Part shown: piece after piece, positions 20,206-30,990 of the stretch
How the letters are laid out: the number at the start of each line of letters is the position of its first letter
Numbering within the stretch: position 1 is the first letter of the stretch
NCBI RefSeq assembly: GCF_000321225.1
Contig: NW_004450302.1
Span: 3,564,922 to 3,628,921, forward strand
Direction of reading: 5' to 3'
From: Odobenus rosmarus divergens
Lineage: Eukaryota > Chordata > Mammalia > Carnivora > Odobenidae
DNA: 64,000 bases
Notes under the pieces: model-generated
The model's database searches: none
Told to the model about the DNA's origin: nothing
The model's input: the letters and a program-made list of their open reading frames with translations, nothing else
Program-made: the position numbers and the translations under genes

Positions 20206-20560
20206 TCGTTCACCTGGGCTGCTATAACAGAATATCATAGACTGTGTGGCTTATAAACCACAGAGATTTATTGTTCACAGTCCTGGAGGTTGGGAAGTCC
20301 CAGATCAAGTCACCTGCAGATTTGGTGTCTGGTAAGAGCCAGCTTCCTGTTGTGAGGACAGCTGTCTTCCAGATGTCCTCACATGGTGGGAGGGTGAGGG
20401 AGCTCTCTTGGATCTCTTAGAAGGGCACTGATCTCCAGTGGGTCTTTACCTCAACAATGAAACAATGGCCTGCCCAAGAGGAGCTCTCTGTTAAGTACCC
20501 ATGGGCAGCGATAAGGGGAAGCTATAACTTCCCTTATGGTCACTGTAACTTCAGCCTGGA
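20206..20560 (-). mobile_element. MaLR/MLT1-type LTR remnant
   Basis: Contains GGGCTGCTATAACAGAATA, GGTGTCTGGTAAGAGCCAGC and GTCCTCACATGGTGGGAGG, which are landmarks of reverse-oriented MLT1-like LTRs. Confidence 0.6.
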
Positions 20561-20893
20561 TTTATAATGGAAAACATAAGCGCCCAGATGATGAGATAGT
20601 CGTTCAGGGTCAGATTGATTGGTTTGTTCAATTGGCACCAATTTTCAGGGACCATTAAATCCAGAAAACTTCAGCTACTGGGCAACTAACTCCCCAAAAT
20701 AGAAGCCCAGATACAGGTCGAGGTAAATGCCCTTCAGGCTAAAGGGGAGAAAAAGAAACAAATTGAATTGAGGACAGTGAGGACCTGGCATTTATGCCAA
20801 GAAGTCTCCAAAGAGGAGATCGATGGTTTTTCCAGGAGAGAAATTCATTATCGGGCCACGAGAAGGACACAGAATTTAAAGATCTGGGCTGTA

Positions 20894-21021
20894 GGGGTGC
20901 CTGGCTGGCTTGTTGGTAGAGCACGCAACTCTTGTTCTTGGGGTTGTGAGTTCGAGCCCCATGTTGAGTATAGAGTTAGTTAAAAAGAAAATCTTAAAAA
21001 AGATATGAAAAAGAAGAAGAA
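20894..21021 (+). mobile_element. Short tRNA-derived SINE
   Basis: About 110 bp with GGTAGAGCACGCAACTC (A box) and GTTGTGAGTTCGAGCCCC (B box). The duplication GATCTGGGCTGTA flanks it (20881 and 21022). Confidence 0.88.
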
Positions 21022-21216
21022 GATCTGGGCTGTAACAAGCAAAGATGCCCAGCCAGCTTTGGCATTTACTGTGGACAAACAGGAGGACCAAGTGGGCTTA
21101 GAACCCCTGCGAAGGTCTGTGTTGTTTAGGTTGGAGTTGGTCCGATGCCTTCACACCACACCTCTACCCAGACGTTACCCCTTCCAATAACAAACAGGAC
21201 TGGGCTAGGGCAGAGA

Positions 21217-21560
21217 CCCCAGGGTAGTAGCTCAGTTCGTTGAGTGTCCAACTCTTTTTTTTTTTTTAAGATTTTATTTATTTGACAGAGAGAGGCAGCA
21301 AGAGAGGGAACACAAGCAGGGGGAGTGGGAGAGGGAGAAGCAGGCTTCCCGCCGAGCAGGGAGCCTGATGTGGGGCTCGATCCCAGGACCCGGGGATCAT
21401 GACCTGAGCTGAAGGCAGACGCTTAATGACTGAGCCACCCAGGTGCCCCGAGTGTCCAACTCTTGATCTCAACTCAGGTCTTGATCTCAGGGTTGTGAGT
21501 TCAGGTCCCTCATTGGGCTCCCCACTGGGTGTGGAGCCTACTTAAAAACAAAAAAGAAAA
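21217..21560 (+). mobile_element. CAN-SINE interrupted by another SINE
   Basis: The tRNA-like head (21220-21256) and the body (21450-21560) are separated by the reverse SINE at 21257-21449. The outer flanks share ACAGGACT...AGGGCAGA. Confidence 0.8.
21257..21449 (-). mobile_element. CAN-SINE nested in a CAN-SINE
   Basis: Reverse copy with duplication GAGTGTCCAACTCTT (21242 and 21450), which is itself part of the host SINE. Confidence 0.93.
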
Positions 21561-23277
21561 CACAGGACTAGGGCAGAAGCCAAGGTCCCTTCTTCCCTAA
21601 GGAGGGCTGGAGGCCGTCTGCACTGGTCAAGGTATTCTGGGGACTTGATGGCAACAAAGGTTGCCAAACCTTTTCCAACTTTTTGAATGATTATCTGGGA
21701 TAATTGCCTTATCTCAAATTCAGCTGGTTAGGAACTTTAATTCCATCTGGCACTCTGATTCCCCTTATCAGGTAACATAACTATTCACAGGTTCCAGGAA
21801 TTAGGATTTAAATACCTTTGGGCATCCATTATTTGCCTCCCAGAGGTGTGTTTTTAGGGTGGCACTCCATCTCCAACTGCACGGGACGTGGGCGCCATAC
21901 CAGTCAAGGATGCTTAGATGGACTGCGTCACATTTTTGGATTTCCTGAGCACATCTTTGGAGCAAAAAGTGCCCAGCAGCAGGCAGCATCTGGGGCCCTT
22001 TCAGGCTGGTGCAATCCCCAGGCAGCAGGTGCCACTGAAGGATGGCCTGGATTCCTAAACAAGGAAAAGCTGGAAGGGATGACTAACTAGACAACCAAGG
22101 CTCAGCTTCCAGCAGAACACACTTCAGACAGTTTGGTCTCTGAATGTGGTCCCATTGAAATAAGCTGTTTAATCGAGAGTTTGGGAAAGAGGCCCAGCAT
22201 GTCTGGAAGAGACCCAAATCACATAATTAACCCCCTCACTCCACTGTTTCTCCTCTCACCTCCTCCTCTGGGTGACTGGGCTACTGGAATTTGCAGGTAA
22301 CAAAGATCTGGGGAGGGAGGCTGGTGGCTCTAACCTGGTGCTTCTTTTGCCCTCCCCCGCCCCCCAGGCCCCTCACCTCCAGCTTTGCCTCCTGGATTTG
22401 GGCAATTGTAGACATTGATGACAATGATCAGCAATACAAAGCTGACGACTTCTAGCGTGGTCCTTCCTGGCAGAGCCCACAGGGAGGTGTTCGAACAGAG
22501 CATTTAAGAAAGACACTGATGAGCTACCTAAGGATGAGGCTGGGTGTGTGGTGTGGGCCAGACACGGGAGGACTGCAGACAGGGTGACATGCTGGCTGCG
22601 GAGGCAGGACATACAGTCACATGGCTGTGGAAGGAGGGGAAGGACCCTGCCCGCTGGAGAGAGAAAATCTTAGACTTCAGAAGGTTAGCCAAGGAGGCTA
22701 AGTCAGGTGATGTGACAAAGCAGAGTCTGCAAGATTTGTGGGACTGAGTGGGCCACCCTATTATTTCTAACCCCACCAAATAACCTAGGTGGAGAGCCCC
22801 ACCTCTGCCTGAACGAGGACAGCTGGTGGTGGAGTCCTGACAGTTAAATGGGCAAGGGCAGATGGGGAGGGAGCTCTGAGCGGATGGTCCTGCAGGCTGG
22901 GAAGAACAAGGACAGAGCAGCGCTGCCAGCAATGGCCGTTTCCAGATGAATCTACCCTTGTTGAGCCTCAGGAAAGGAAAACAAGATGGTACAGCAAATT
23001 TGGGGGGAGTTGCGGGCAGGGGACCAGACAGGAAAACTGGTCAAAGCTGGAAACCCCATCCAGAAAAGGCAGGAAAGAGAGGGGACTCGGAATGGGTTTC
23101 CATATTACTGTCAGTCTGCAGGAAGAAGGGTCTTGCCCAGAGGGTTCTCGTTTCCTGGACGTCATCTGGGGATGAAACCATATATTCACAGGCAATACTG
23201 AACTCGTCTCTACCTTCTCTTCTCTCCTCTTTGCCCTGATGGCTTTTGTGACTGGTTTGCTACCTGAGTCTGAAGCC
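21561..23277. other. Intergenic sequence, no recognised repeat
   Basis: About 1.7 kb of mixed composition without a recognised retroelement or supported exon. Reading frames below 135 codons show no domain. Confidence 0.5.
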
Positions 23278-23449
23278 TTTTTTTTTTTTTTTTTAAGATT
23301 TTTATTTATTTGGAGGGGGAGGTGCGGAGGGAGAGAGAGAATCTCAAGCTGAATCCATGCTGTGTGCGGAGCCTGACGTAGGGCTTGATCTCATGACCTG
23401 AGCTGAAACCGAGTCAGACACTTAACTGACTGAGCCACACAGGCGCTCC
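23278..23449 (-). mobile_element. CAN-SINE
   Basis: Reverse copy with a long poly-T. TGAAGCC is duplicated at 23271 and 23450. Confidence 0.88.
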
Positions 23450-23999
23450 TGAAGCCAAAATTCTAACCCAATCTCAAGCCAGCACTTGAAATGAGGGTCC
23501 AGAAACTGTCCATGCAGCAGTTTGCCATGCACCTCTGACCTATGAGGGCATCTGTAGGCTTCTCCCTGGGACAGAACCCACACCCTGCCTAAGGGAAAAA
23601 GCCCCTGCACCAGGGAGAGGGCAGAACCTTTCTGGCTGCAGTGCTCCAACAGAAGGAGTGAAACGTTCCCAGGGAGAGTCAGAGGCCCAGGAAGAACTAA
23701 GGGTGGGGAGAAGATCCCATACTGTTGACTTGGTAGAGGAGTTAGCACTGGGCAGGTTCTTGAGCAAATGACTGAGTTTAGGATAATTATGCTCTGCTGC
23801 CAGCCCCATTCCCCATGTCGCATAACCAGGAGCTATGGTTTTGTCCAGCTTAGGAAAAATCAGCACCTGCCAAATTCTCCTCCACCTGAACCCCTGGGGT
23901 CAAGATCAGCTCTACTTTCCATGTCAGCTCAGCCTTGACCTTGGCTCCTCTGACTGCAACCCACTTCCTGCCGGGCACTGACCCTGGCTTTGCAATCAC

Positions 24000-24150
24000 T
24001 CCAACTCTTCCCAGGCAGAGTGTGGGAGCCATACAGACCTGACCTCAAATCCAGGAAAATGACTGTTCAGTCATCTACGAGATAGGGATATTAATACTTA
24101 AGTCCCAGGATTGCTTTGATAATTAAGAAACCAAACACCATGTTTAATCA
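24000..24150 (+). mobile_element. MIR fragment (probable)
   Basis: Contains GACCTCAAATCCAGG, CATCTACGAGATAGGGAT and GGATTGCTTTGATAATTAA, in MIR order. Confidence 0.5.
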
Positions 24151-24229
24151 ATGCTAAGATGACATCAGTTGTTATTCCATTATTTCATATATTATCATGA
24201 AAGGAGAATACCATGATTGCTTTTTTCTG

Positions 24230-24605
24230 GGGGGGGTAACACTACTGAAATATAGTGTTATCATTTCATACCACATAGCCTTATCATTTCATACCATAAA
24301 ATTCACCCATTTGAAGTGTGTAATCCCATGGTTTTTGTATATCCAAGAGTTGAGCATCTACCACCACAACCTAATTTTAGAACATTTTCATCCCTCCCCC
24401 CACAGAAACCCCATTAGTGGTCACTCCCCATTGCCCCCTTCCTCCAGCTCCTGGCAACCACTAATTTTCTTCCTGTCTCCATAGATTTACCTATTCTAGA
24501 CATTCCATATAAATAGAATCATACCCTATATGGCTTTTGATAACTGATTTCTCTCACTTAGCATCATGTTTTCAAGGTCTGCTCATGTTGTAGATTACAA
24601 ATCAG
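24230..24605 (-). mobile_element. Old L1 3'-end remnant
   Basis: Contains the reverse L1M-like stretches CTCCTGGCAACCACTAAT and CATTCCATATAAATAGAATC. It is the target into which the Tigger element inserted. Confidence 0.65.
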
Positions 24606-24699
24606 TACAGGCATACTTCATTTTATTGCACTTTGTAGACATCACATTTGTGGGTGGAGAAATTAATTTAAGACGTTTGTTTGCAATAAAAAGAATTCA

Positions 24700-24907
24700 T
24701 TTTAAAAAATAAAATAAAAAATATGTATTTATTTGAGAGAGAGAAAAAACACGAGTGGGGGGAGGGGCAGAGGGAGAGAGAGTCCTCAAGCAGACTCCCC
24801 GCTGAGCACAGAACCCCAGTTGGGGCTCAGTCCCAGGATCCTGAGCTCATGACCTGAGCCGAAATCAAGAGCCACACACTCAACCGACTGAGCCACCCAG
24901 CGACCCC
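24700..24907 (-). mobile_element. CAN-SINE inside the Tigger element
   Basis: Reverse copy ending CTGAGCCACCCAGCGACC, an altered version of the usual GGCGCC head. It postdates the Tigger insertion. I did not find a clear duplication. Confidence 0.85.
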
Positions 24908-25034
24908 GGGAGATGTCACATTTTCACATTGAAGGCTTGTGGCAACCCTGTATTGAGCAAGTCAGCGGTGCCATTTTCCCAACAGCATTTGCTCACTTTG
25001 TGTTTCTGTGTCACTTTTTTGTAATTCTTGCAAT

Positions 25035-25041
<7 letters not shown>

Positions 25042-25065
<24 letters not shown>

Positions 25066-25071
25066 GAGCAC
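25042..25071 (-). pseudogene. RNU6 (fragment): U6 snRNA 5'-end fragment (30 bp) with 16-bp duplications
   Basis: On the minus strand the 30 bases start GTGCTCGCTTCGGCAGCAC and continue to ACTAAAA, matching U6 snRNA nucleotides 1-30 as I know them. Both sides carry the identical 16-mer TCTTGCAATGTTCCAA (25026-25041 and 25072-25087). Removing the 30 bp and one duplicate restores ordinary Tigger sequence. The U6 bases that would follow (UUGGAAC) are also present at the junction, as part of the duplication. There is no poly(A) tail. It is far too short to be a functional snRNA or to carry a promoter. Confidence 0.9.
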
Positions 25072-25369
25072 TCTTGCAATGTTCCAAACTTTTTGGTTAT
25101 TTTATTTGTTATGGTGATGTGTGATCAGTGATCTTTGATGTTACCATTGTACTTGTTTGGGTGCGTCGTGAACTGCACCCACATAAGACAACGAACTTAA
25201 TCCATAAATGCTGTGTGTGCTCTGGCCTGCTCCGCCAACCAGCTGTTCCCCATCTTTCTGCCTCTCCTCGGGCCTCCCTAGTCCCTTAGACACAACAATA
25301 TTGAGATCAGGCCAATTAAAAAACCCTACATGGCTTCTAAGTGTTTAAGTGAATGGCAGAGTCGCATGT

Positions 25370-27052
25370 CTCGCACTTTAAATCAAAAGCTAGGAATGAT
25401 GAAGCTTCGCGAGGAAGGCATGTCGAAAGCTGAGACCGGCTGAAAGCCGGGCCTCTTGTGCCAGGCAGCCAAGTTGTGAACGCAAGGGGAAAGCTCTTGA
25501 AGGAAATTATAAGTGCTACTCCAGTGAACACCAGAATAAAGAGTGAAACAGCCTTATTGCTGATATGGAGAAAGGGTTAGCAGTCTGGATAGAAGATAAA
25601 ACCAGCCATGACATTCCGTTAAACCTAAGCCAAATCCAGAGTGAGGCCCTATTAAATGTCTTCAATTCCATGAAGGCTGAGAGAGGTGAGGAAGCTGCAG
25701 AAGACAAATATGAGGCTAGCAGAGGCTGGCTCATGGGAAAGATGCCGTCTCCATAATATAAAAGTGTAAGGTGGCAGCGAGTGCTGATATGGAAGCTGCA
25801 GCGAGTTCTCCAGAAGGTCTAGCTAGGATAACTCATGATGGCTACACTCTACCACAGATTTTCAGTGTAGGCAAAACAGCCTTATTGTTACTATTTTTTA
25901 AACAGTCTTATTTGGGAAGATGCCATCTAGGACTTTCAGAGCTAGAGAGAAGTCCCTGCCTGGCTTCAAAGCTTCAAAGGACAGGTTCACTCTCTTGTTA
26001 GGGGCTAATGTAGCTGGTGACTTTGAGTTGAAGCCAATGCTCATTTATCATTCTGAAAATCCTACCGCCCTTAAGAAATATGTTAAGTCTACTCAGCCTG
26101 TGCTGTGTAAATGGAATGAATCTTGAATTACAGCATATCTGTTTACAATATGGTATACTGAATATTTTAAACCTGCTGTTGAGACCTACTCAGAAAAAAG
26201 GATTCCTTTCAAGATATTACTGCTCATTGACAAGCCTTCTGGTCACCCAAGAGCTCTGGTAGAGATGTACAATGAGATTAATGTGGTTTTCATGCTTGTT
26301 AACACAACATCCATTCTGCAGCCCATGGATGAAGGAGTCATTTTAACTCTCAAGCCTTATTATTTAAGAAAATACATTTTGTAAGGCTTTTGCTGTCATA
26401 GACAGCAATTCCTCTGATGAATCTGGGCAAAGTAAATTGCAAACCTTCTGGAAAGGGTTCATCACATTTGTGACTCATGGAAAGAGGTCAGAATATCAAC
26501 ATGATATTGGAGGAAGTTGATTCCAACCCTCCTGGATGACTCTGAGGGGCTCAAGACTTCAGTGGAGGAAGTCACTGCAGATATGGTGGGAATAGCAAGA
26601 GAATGAGAATTAGAAGTGGAGCCCAAAGATGGGACCGAATTGCTGCAATCTCACGATACCTTGAACAGGTGAGGAGCTGCCTCTTAAGGATGAGTAAAGA
26701 AAGTGGTTCCTTGAGATGGAATCTACTCCTGGTGAAGATGTTGTGAAGATTGTCAAAATGACAATAAAGGATTTGGAATATTGCATAAACTTAGTTGATA
26801 AAGCAGGGTTTGAAAGGATTGATTCCAGTTTTGAAAGAAGTTCTGTTGTGGGTAGTGCTCTCAAACAGCATCGCAAGCTACGGAGAAATCATTTGTGACA
26901 GGAAGAGTCAATTGATGCAGCACAAACTTCATTGTCTTATTTTAAGAAATTGCCACAGCCACCCCAACCTTCGTCAGTCAGCAGCTGTCAACATCAAAGC
27001 AAGACCCTCCACCAGCAAAAGATTACAACTTGCCGAAAGCTCAGATGATGGT
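25370..27052 (+). pseudogene. Tigger transposase pseudogene
   Basis: Discontinuous frames encode a pogo/Tigger-type DDE transposase, which cuts and pastes the element at TA sites. Recognisable pieces are [20 protein letters not shown] at 25,574, LARITHDGY at 25,819, a catalytic-core stretch containing [10 protein letters not shown] (26,222-26,251), [17 protein letters not shown] coding near 26,300, and [20 protein letters not shown] at 26,716. Stops and frameshifts separate them and the usual DNxPxH motif is altered to DKPSGH, so the gene is dead. The symbol is left empty because it is one of many genomic copies. Confidence 0.85.
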
Positions 27053-27378
27053 TAGCATTTCTTAGCATTAAAGTATTTTAAAATTAAGGTATGTACATTT
27101 TTTAGACATAATGCTATTGCACACTTATTAGACTACAGAAAACTGTAAACATAATTTTATATGCACTAGGAGACCCCAAAATTCATTTGACTCATTTTAT
27201 CACAATATTCACTTTACCATGGTGGTCTGGAGCCAAATCCACAATATCTCTGAGGTATGCCTGTACTGCCTTTTTTTTTTTTTTGAGATGTATTTGACAT
27301 AGAACATTATGTTAGTTTCAGGTGTACAACATAATGATTTGATATTTGTATACCTCTTCAGTACGTCCTTTCTTTTTC

Positions 27379-27588
27379 TTTTTCTTTTTTTTTTTTTTGA
27401 AAGATTTTATTTATTTATTTGACAGAGAAAGCATGAGTGAGCATGAGCGGGGTGGAGCGGCAGAAGGAGAGGGAGAAGCAGGCTCCCTGCTGAGCAAGGA
27501 GCCTGATGTGGGACTCGATCCCAGGACCCTGGGATCATGACCTGAGCTGAAGGCACATGCTTAACCCACTGAGCCACCCAGGTGTTCC
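27379..27588 (-). mobile_element. CAN-SINE inside L1
   Basis: Duplication CGTCCTTTCTTTTTC at 27364 and 27589. Confidence 0.92.
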
Positions 27589-28059
27589 CGTCCTTTCTTT
27601 TTCTTAGCAAATAATATTCGCTGTATGGATATACCATTTTGTCTATGCATTCATAAGTCGAATGATGTTTGGGTTGATTCCACTTTTTGGCTCTTTGGCT
27701 TTTTGGCTATTATAAATAATGCTGCTAGAAACATTCCTGTACAAGTTTTTGTGTGGACATATATTTTTGTTTCTCTAGGTATACACCTATGAATGGAATT
27801 GTTGGGTTATATGGTGATTCTATGTTTAACTTTTGAGGAGCTGCCAGACTGTTCTCCAAAGCAACAGCACATTTTGCCTTACCACCAGCAATGTATGAGG
27901 GTTCCCCCTTTTTCTTTTCCCAAATACTCACCAATACTTGTAATTATTGGCTCTTTTTGCTAATAGCCATCCTGGTGGGTGTGAGGCAGTATCTCACTGT
28001 GATTTTGATTTGCGTTTCCTAGATGGCTAATGATGTTAAGCATCTTGTCATTACTTCTT

Positions 28060-28248
28060 TTTTTTTAAGATTTTATTTATTTATTTGAGAGAGAGAGAAT
28101 GAGAGAGAGCACAAGAGGGAAGAGGGTCAGAGGGAGAAGCAGACTCCCCGCTGAGCAGGGAGCCCGATGTGGGACTCGATCCCGGGACTCCAGGATCATG
28201 ACCTGAGCCGAAGGCAGTCGCTTAACCAACTGAGCCACCCAGGTGCCC
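28060..28248 (-). mobile_element. CAN-SINE inside L1
   Basis: Duplication TTGTCATTACTTCTT at 28045 and 28249. It belongs to the variant with GAATGAGAGAGAGCA and CCGGGACTCCAGGATCATG on the plus strand. Confidence 0.94.
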
Positions 28249-28263
28249 TTGTCATTACTTCTT

Positions 28264-28660
28264 ATCACTTAGAAATTCATTAAATATTTCTTATAATGAG
28301 AACTTTAAGATGTACTCTCTTAGGAACTTTCAAATATGCAAAACAGTACTATTAACTATAGTCACATGCTGTACATGACATCCCCATGACTTATTAGTTT
28401 TATAACTGGAGGTTTGTACCTTTTGATCACCTTCACCCATTTCACCGATGCCCTGCTTCTGGCAATCACCAATCTGTCTCTTTATTTATGAGTTTCTTTT
28501 TTTGTGTGTGTTTGGGATTTTTTTTAGATTCCACATGTAAGTGAGGTCATACGGTGTTTGTCTTTCTCTGATTTATTTCACGTAGCATAATACCCTCAAG
28601 GTCCATTCATGTTGTTGCAAATGGCAAGATTTCCTTCTTTTTCATGGCTGAATAAGGGGT
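28264..28660 (-). mobile_element. L1 3'-UTR remnant (reverse)
   Basis: Contains TTAACTATAGTCACATGCTG, TTCCACATGTAAGTGAGGTC and CATGTTGTTGCAAATGGC, in the order expected for reverse L1. Confidence 0.75.
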
Positions 28661-28905
28661 GTGTGTGTGTATGTGTGCGATTGCAGCATTATTTACAATA
28701 GCCAAATGTGGAAACAACCTAAATGTCCATCAGTGGATGAAGAGATAAAATTTTGTAGCTATGTGTGGTGACAGATGTTAATTAGACTTACTGTGGTGAT
28801 CATTTCACAATATATATAAATATCTAATCATTATATTGTATACCTGAAACTAATATAATGTTATATATCAAATATACTTCAATAATAATTAAAAAAAACC
28901 CTGTT
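28661..28905 (+). mobile_element. L1 3' end (forward)
   Basis: The orientation flips here: TTATTTACAATAGCCAAATG and GTGTATACCTGAAAC-like 3' end sequence, ending in an A run near 28,900. This is a 5'-truncated forward L1, or an inversion of the neighbouring copy. Confidence 0.7.
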
Positions 28906-30140
28906 AACCAGGTATAAAGTTGTTAAGGAGGTAACTCGAAGTATAAAAAGAGGCTGTAGGGTATCATGGAGTTAGAAATTGTCTGAAGTAGCTACAAATA
29001 AAAAAAAGAAGTTGCTTTATTGACTGCTTTATTTGCAGATTATTGGTTACATTTTTCCTTCTTTTCATGTCCAGTAATTTTTTGTTGTATGTTGGACATT
29101 GCAATAATATGTTGTAGAGGTTCTGGATTATTGTATCTTTCCATAAAAATGTTATGTTTTATTCTGGCAGGCAGTTAAATTACTAATAGATAACCCTGTC
29201 TTGTTGAGGCTTGCTTTTAGGCTTTGTTACAATGGGTCTACTTCAGTTTTGCTTTTATCCCTAGAGTGTGTGCAGCTTTACTCCTAGAAAAGTTCAGATT
29301 GTTTGCCAAGCTCTTTTCATTCTGTACAGGGAAATCTGGGCTGACCACAAAAAACCATATCTAAGAAGCATGAAAATAAAATCAGATTTTATGGGAAACC
29401 TGCTGCCCTCAGCTGGCTCTTCTAGAGAGAATTTTTATTTAATAATATACTTCACTTTTCGTTTCTCAGGATTAGATTTTCTTCCTCAGACTTTTTTTTT
29501 TTTTAAAGTAGGTTCAATGCTCAACATGGAGCCCAATGTGGGGCTTGAACTCAGGACCCTGAGATCAAGACCTGAGCTGAGATCAAGAGTCAGAGGCTTA
29601 TGACTGAGCCACCCAGGCACCTCTCTTCCTCAGACTTTGAACAACAGTCTGGAAACAGCAGATAGAACACAACAGGCATAGTTTGGGGGTTAAAGGTGTC
29701 AAAGATTCTAAAAGAGGGGCCAAGATTTAGTCTTCAGTGGAAGTCATGAGCAGTTTATATTAAAAAAATGGAGAAGTTAGGAGAGTGGAAGAAGAAATTA
29801 AACAAATAGAATTTGATAGAAAAACAAATGCTATTTTTCCCTTTACTTCTTTCTTTTTAATAAAAAATTGGATTGGTCAGTAAGTTGCTGTAAGCTAGGC
29901 AATGAGAGTTGTCAGATCTATTCCCACTGTTTGCACTATCATCAGGGATGTTTATTTCAGCCAAGTCTCAGTTATGCATGTTGTTAGGAGAGACCTGTAG
30001 ATAATCAGAAATTTAAATCCTCATCCTAAACAATAGCTTTACCTACTTTCTCTTTCTTTTAAATTCTTCACCAGTACCACTCACAGATAAGGAATACCAT
30101 AATTTGCAAAATTTGCAAAATCATGATTTGGAAATCTTTT
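28906..30140. other. AT-rich intergenic sequence with one SINE
   Basis: Old L1-like sequence around 29,040-29,240 (uncertain) and a short SINE at 29,495-29,623. Nothing else recognised. Confidence 0.4.
29495..29623 (-). mobile_element. Short CAN-SINE
   Basis: Duplication TCTTCCTCAGACTTT at about 29480 and 29624. It lacks the GA-rich tail region of the longer family. Confidence 0.88.
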
Positions 30141-30664
30141 CTCGAATTTTCTTCCTGTTTCGTGGGGAGGCTGCTGTGAGAAAAGTGGACCGGTTAAGCC
30201 ATAAGCAGAGAGCGGCATGCCCTCGAATCCCTGAGAACCAGCTGCATCCTTCCCTCTCACGGGCTCAGTTTTCCATCTGGCCTCTCGGGGGGCTCCGAAC
30301 TGGCCATCAAAGGACCTTGGATGAGCACTAGTCGGCGGTGGGGGTCCTAGAACCCACAGTCTCCTCCCCTGGGGAGGGGGTCAGTTGAGCGGGTGCCGTC
30401 TGGTGCCCACGGGCTGTTTTCTGCTTGAGATCTCCGCACCGCGGGCGACACACTGACATGCGGGCACTGCTGAGGCAGCCGAAGCTTCTGGGGGTGGGAG
30501 CTCAGTTTGGACACGGATGTGGAGGTGGAAGGGTGTTCTGGCCTCACAGAGGCCTCCAGCTGCTGGAGCCATTCCTGACCTCTTCCTCCCAGTGATGTGG
30601 GGGCCTCAGGGCCGCGCTGCCTGAGCAGTCACGCCGCCTCATCTCGCGCCCTCTCTCCCCTTAG
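30140..30664 (+). other. GC-rich segment, probable PHB1 intron sequence
   Basis: About 520 bp of GC-rich, repeat-free sequence abruptly bounded by AT-rich DNA on both sides. It ends in a good splice acceptor (CTCTCTCCCCTTAG) directly before the prohibitin exon fragment. I infer that it is intron carried along with that exon; the left edge is estimated from composition only. Confidence 0.5.
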
Positions 30665-30730
30665 ACGCATCTGACCTTCGGGAAGGAGTTCACAGAAGCG
30701 GTGGAAGCCAAACAGGTGGCTCAGCAGGAG
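30665..30730 (+). pseudogene. PHB1 (fragment): Prohibitin (PHB1) exon fragment with splice acceptor
   Basis: 22 codons read [20 protein letters not shown] and then QE without interruption, matching the part of prohibitin after its DDVSL segment (family knowledge). The first base follows an intact TTAG acceptor, and an exon boundary is expected at this point in PHB1. After 30,730 the similarity stops (GGGGCTGCAGCAATT in place of the expected Ala-Glu-Arg codons). Prohibitin is a ring-forming scaffold of the mitochondrial inner membrane. This piece cannot make it, because the rest of the gene is absent. The intron upstream argues for a DNA-level copy and against a processed pseudogene. Confidence 0.88.
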
Positions 30731-30990
30731 GGGGCTGCAGCAATTACACAGGGTCAGATGATCCGAAGGACTCAGAGGCTCAGCAAAGTATATTTATATA
30801 AGCTATTGTAATAATGACAAAGGCTACGATACAGCAGAGGAAAGAAAACCCAAGTAAATATCAAAGAAGTCTAAGACATCCAGGTCCTTCCTCAGTTACC
30901 TAGAACATGCTTTTTTGGGGGGGATCATAAGCCACCAAGATATCTGTGAGATACATAGGCCTTACAGAAAAACAAGATGACAGAAGAACA
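30731..30990. other. AT-rich sequence right of the PHB1 fragment
   Basis: Possibly an LTR-derived remnant (GGGTCAGATGATCC, CTCAGCAAAGTATATTTATA). I could not assign it. Confidence 0.3.

Larger units (their letters stand above)
24608..27263 (+). mobile_element. Tigger1-like DNA transposon, near full length
   Basis: Flanked by TA/TA (24606-24607 and 27264-27265). Terminal inverted repeats are CAGGCATACTTC at the left and GAGGTATGCCTG at the right. Removing the SINE and the U6 piece leaves about 2.4 kb, close to the Tigger1 consensus length as I remember it. Pogo-type transposase fragments fill 25,370-27,052 on the + strand. Confidence 0.88.
27266..28262 (-). mobile_element. L1 3' end (reverse), split by SINEs
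   Basis: Poly-T near 27,271, then 3' UTR (TTAGTTTCAGGTGTACAAC) and reverse ORF2 C-terminal coding, including a minus-strand stretch like NIESPYNPTIPFIGVYLEKQ. Interrupted by the SINEs at 27,379 and 28,060. Confidence 0.82.

Noticed and set aside
25042..25071. A functional U6 snRNA gene
   Set aside because: Only the first 30 of about 107 nucleotides are present, with no upstream promoter elements.
24608..27263. A domesticated Tigger-derived gene
   Set aside because: The transposase frame is broken in many places, the catalytic motif is altered, and a SINE interrupts the element.
30665..30730. The real prohibitin gene in this window
   Set aside because: Only 22 codons of one exon are present. 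The other exons are absent on both sides.
30665..30730. A processed prohibitin pseudogene
   Set aside because: The exon is preceded by an intron acceptor and not by the previous exon, and no poly(A) tail or duplication is seen.
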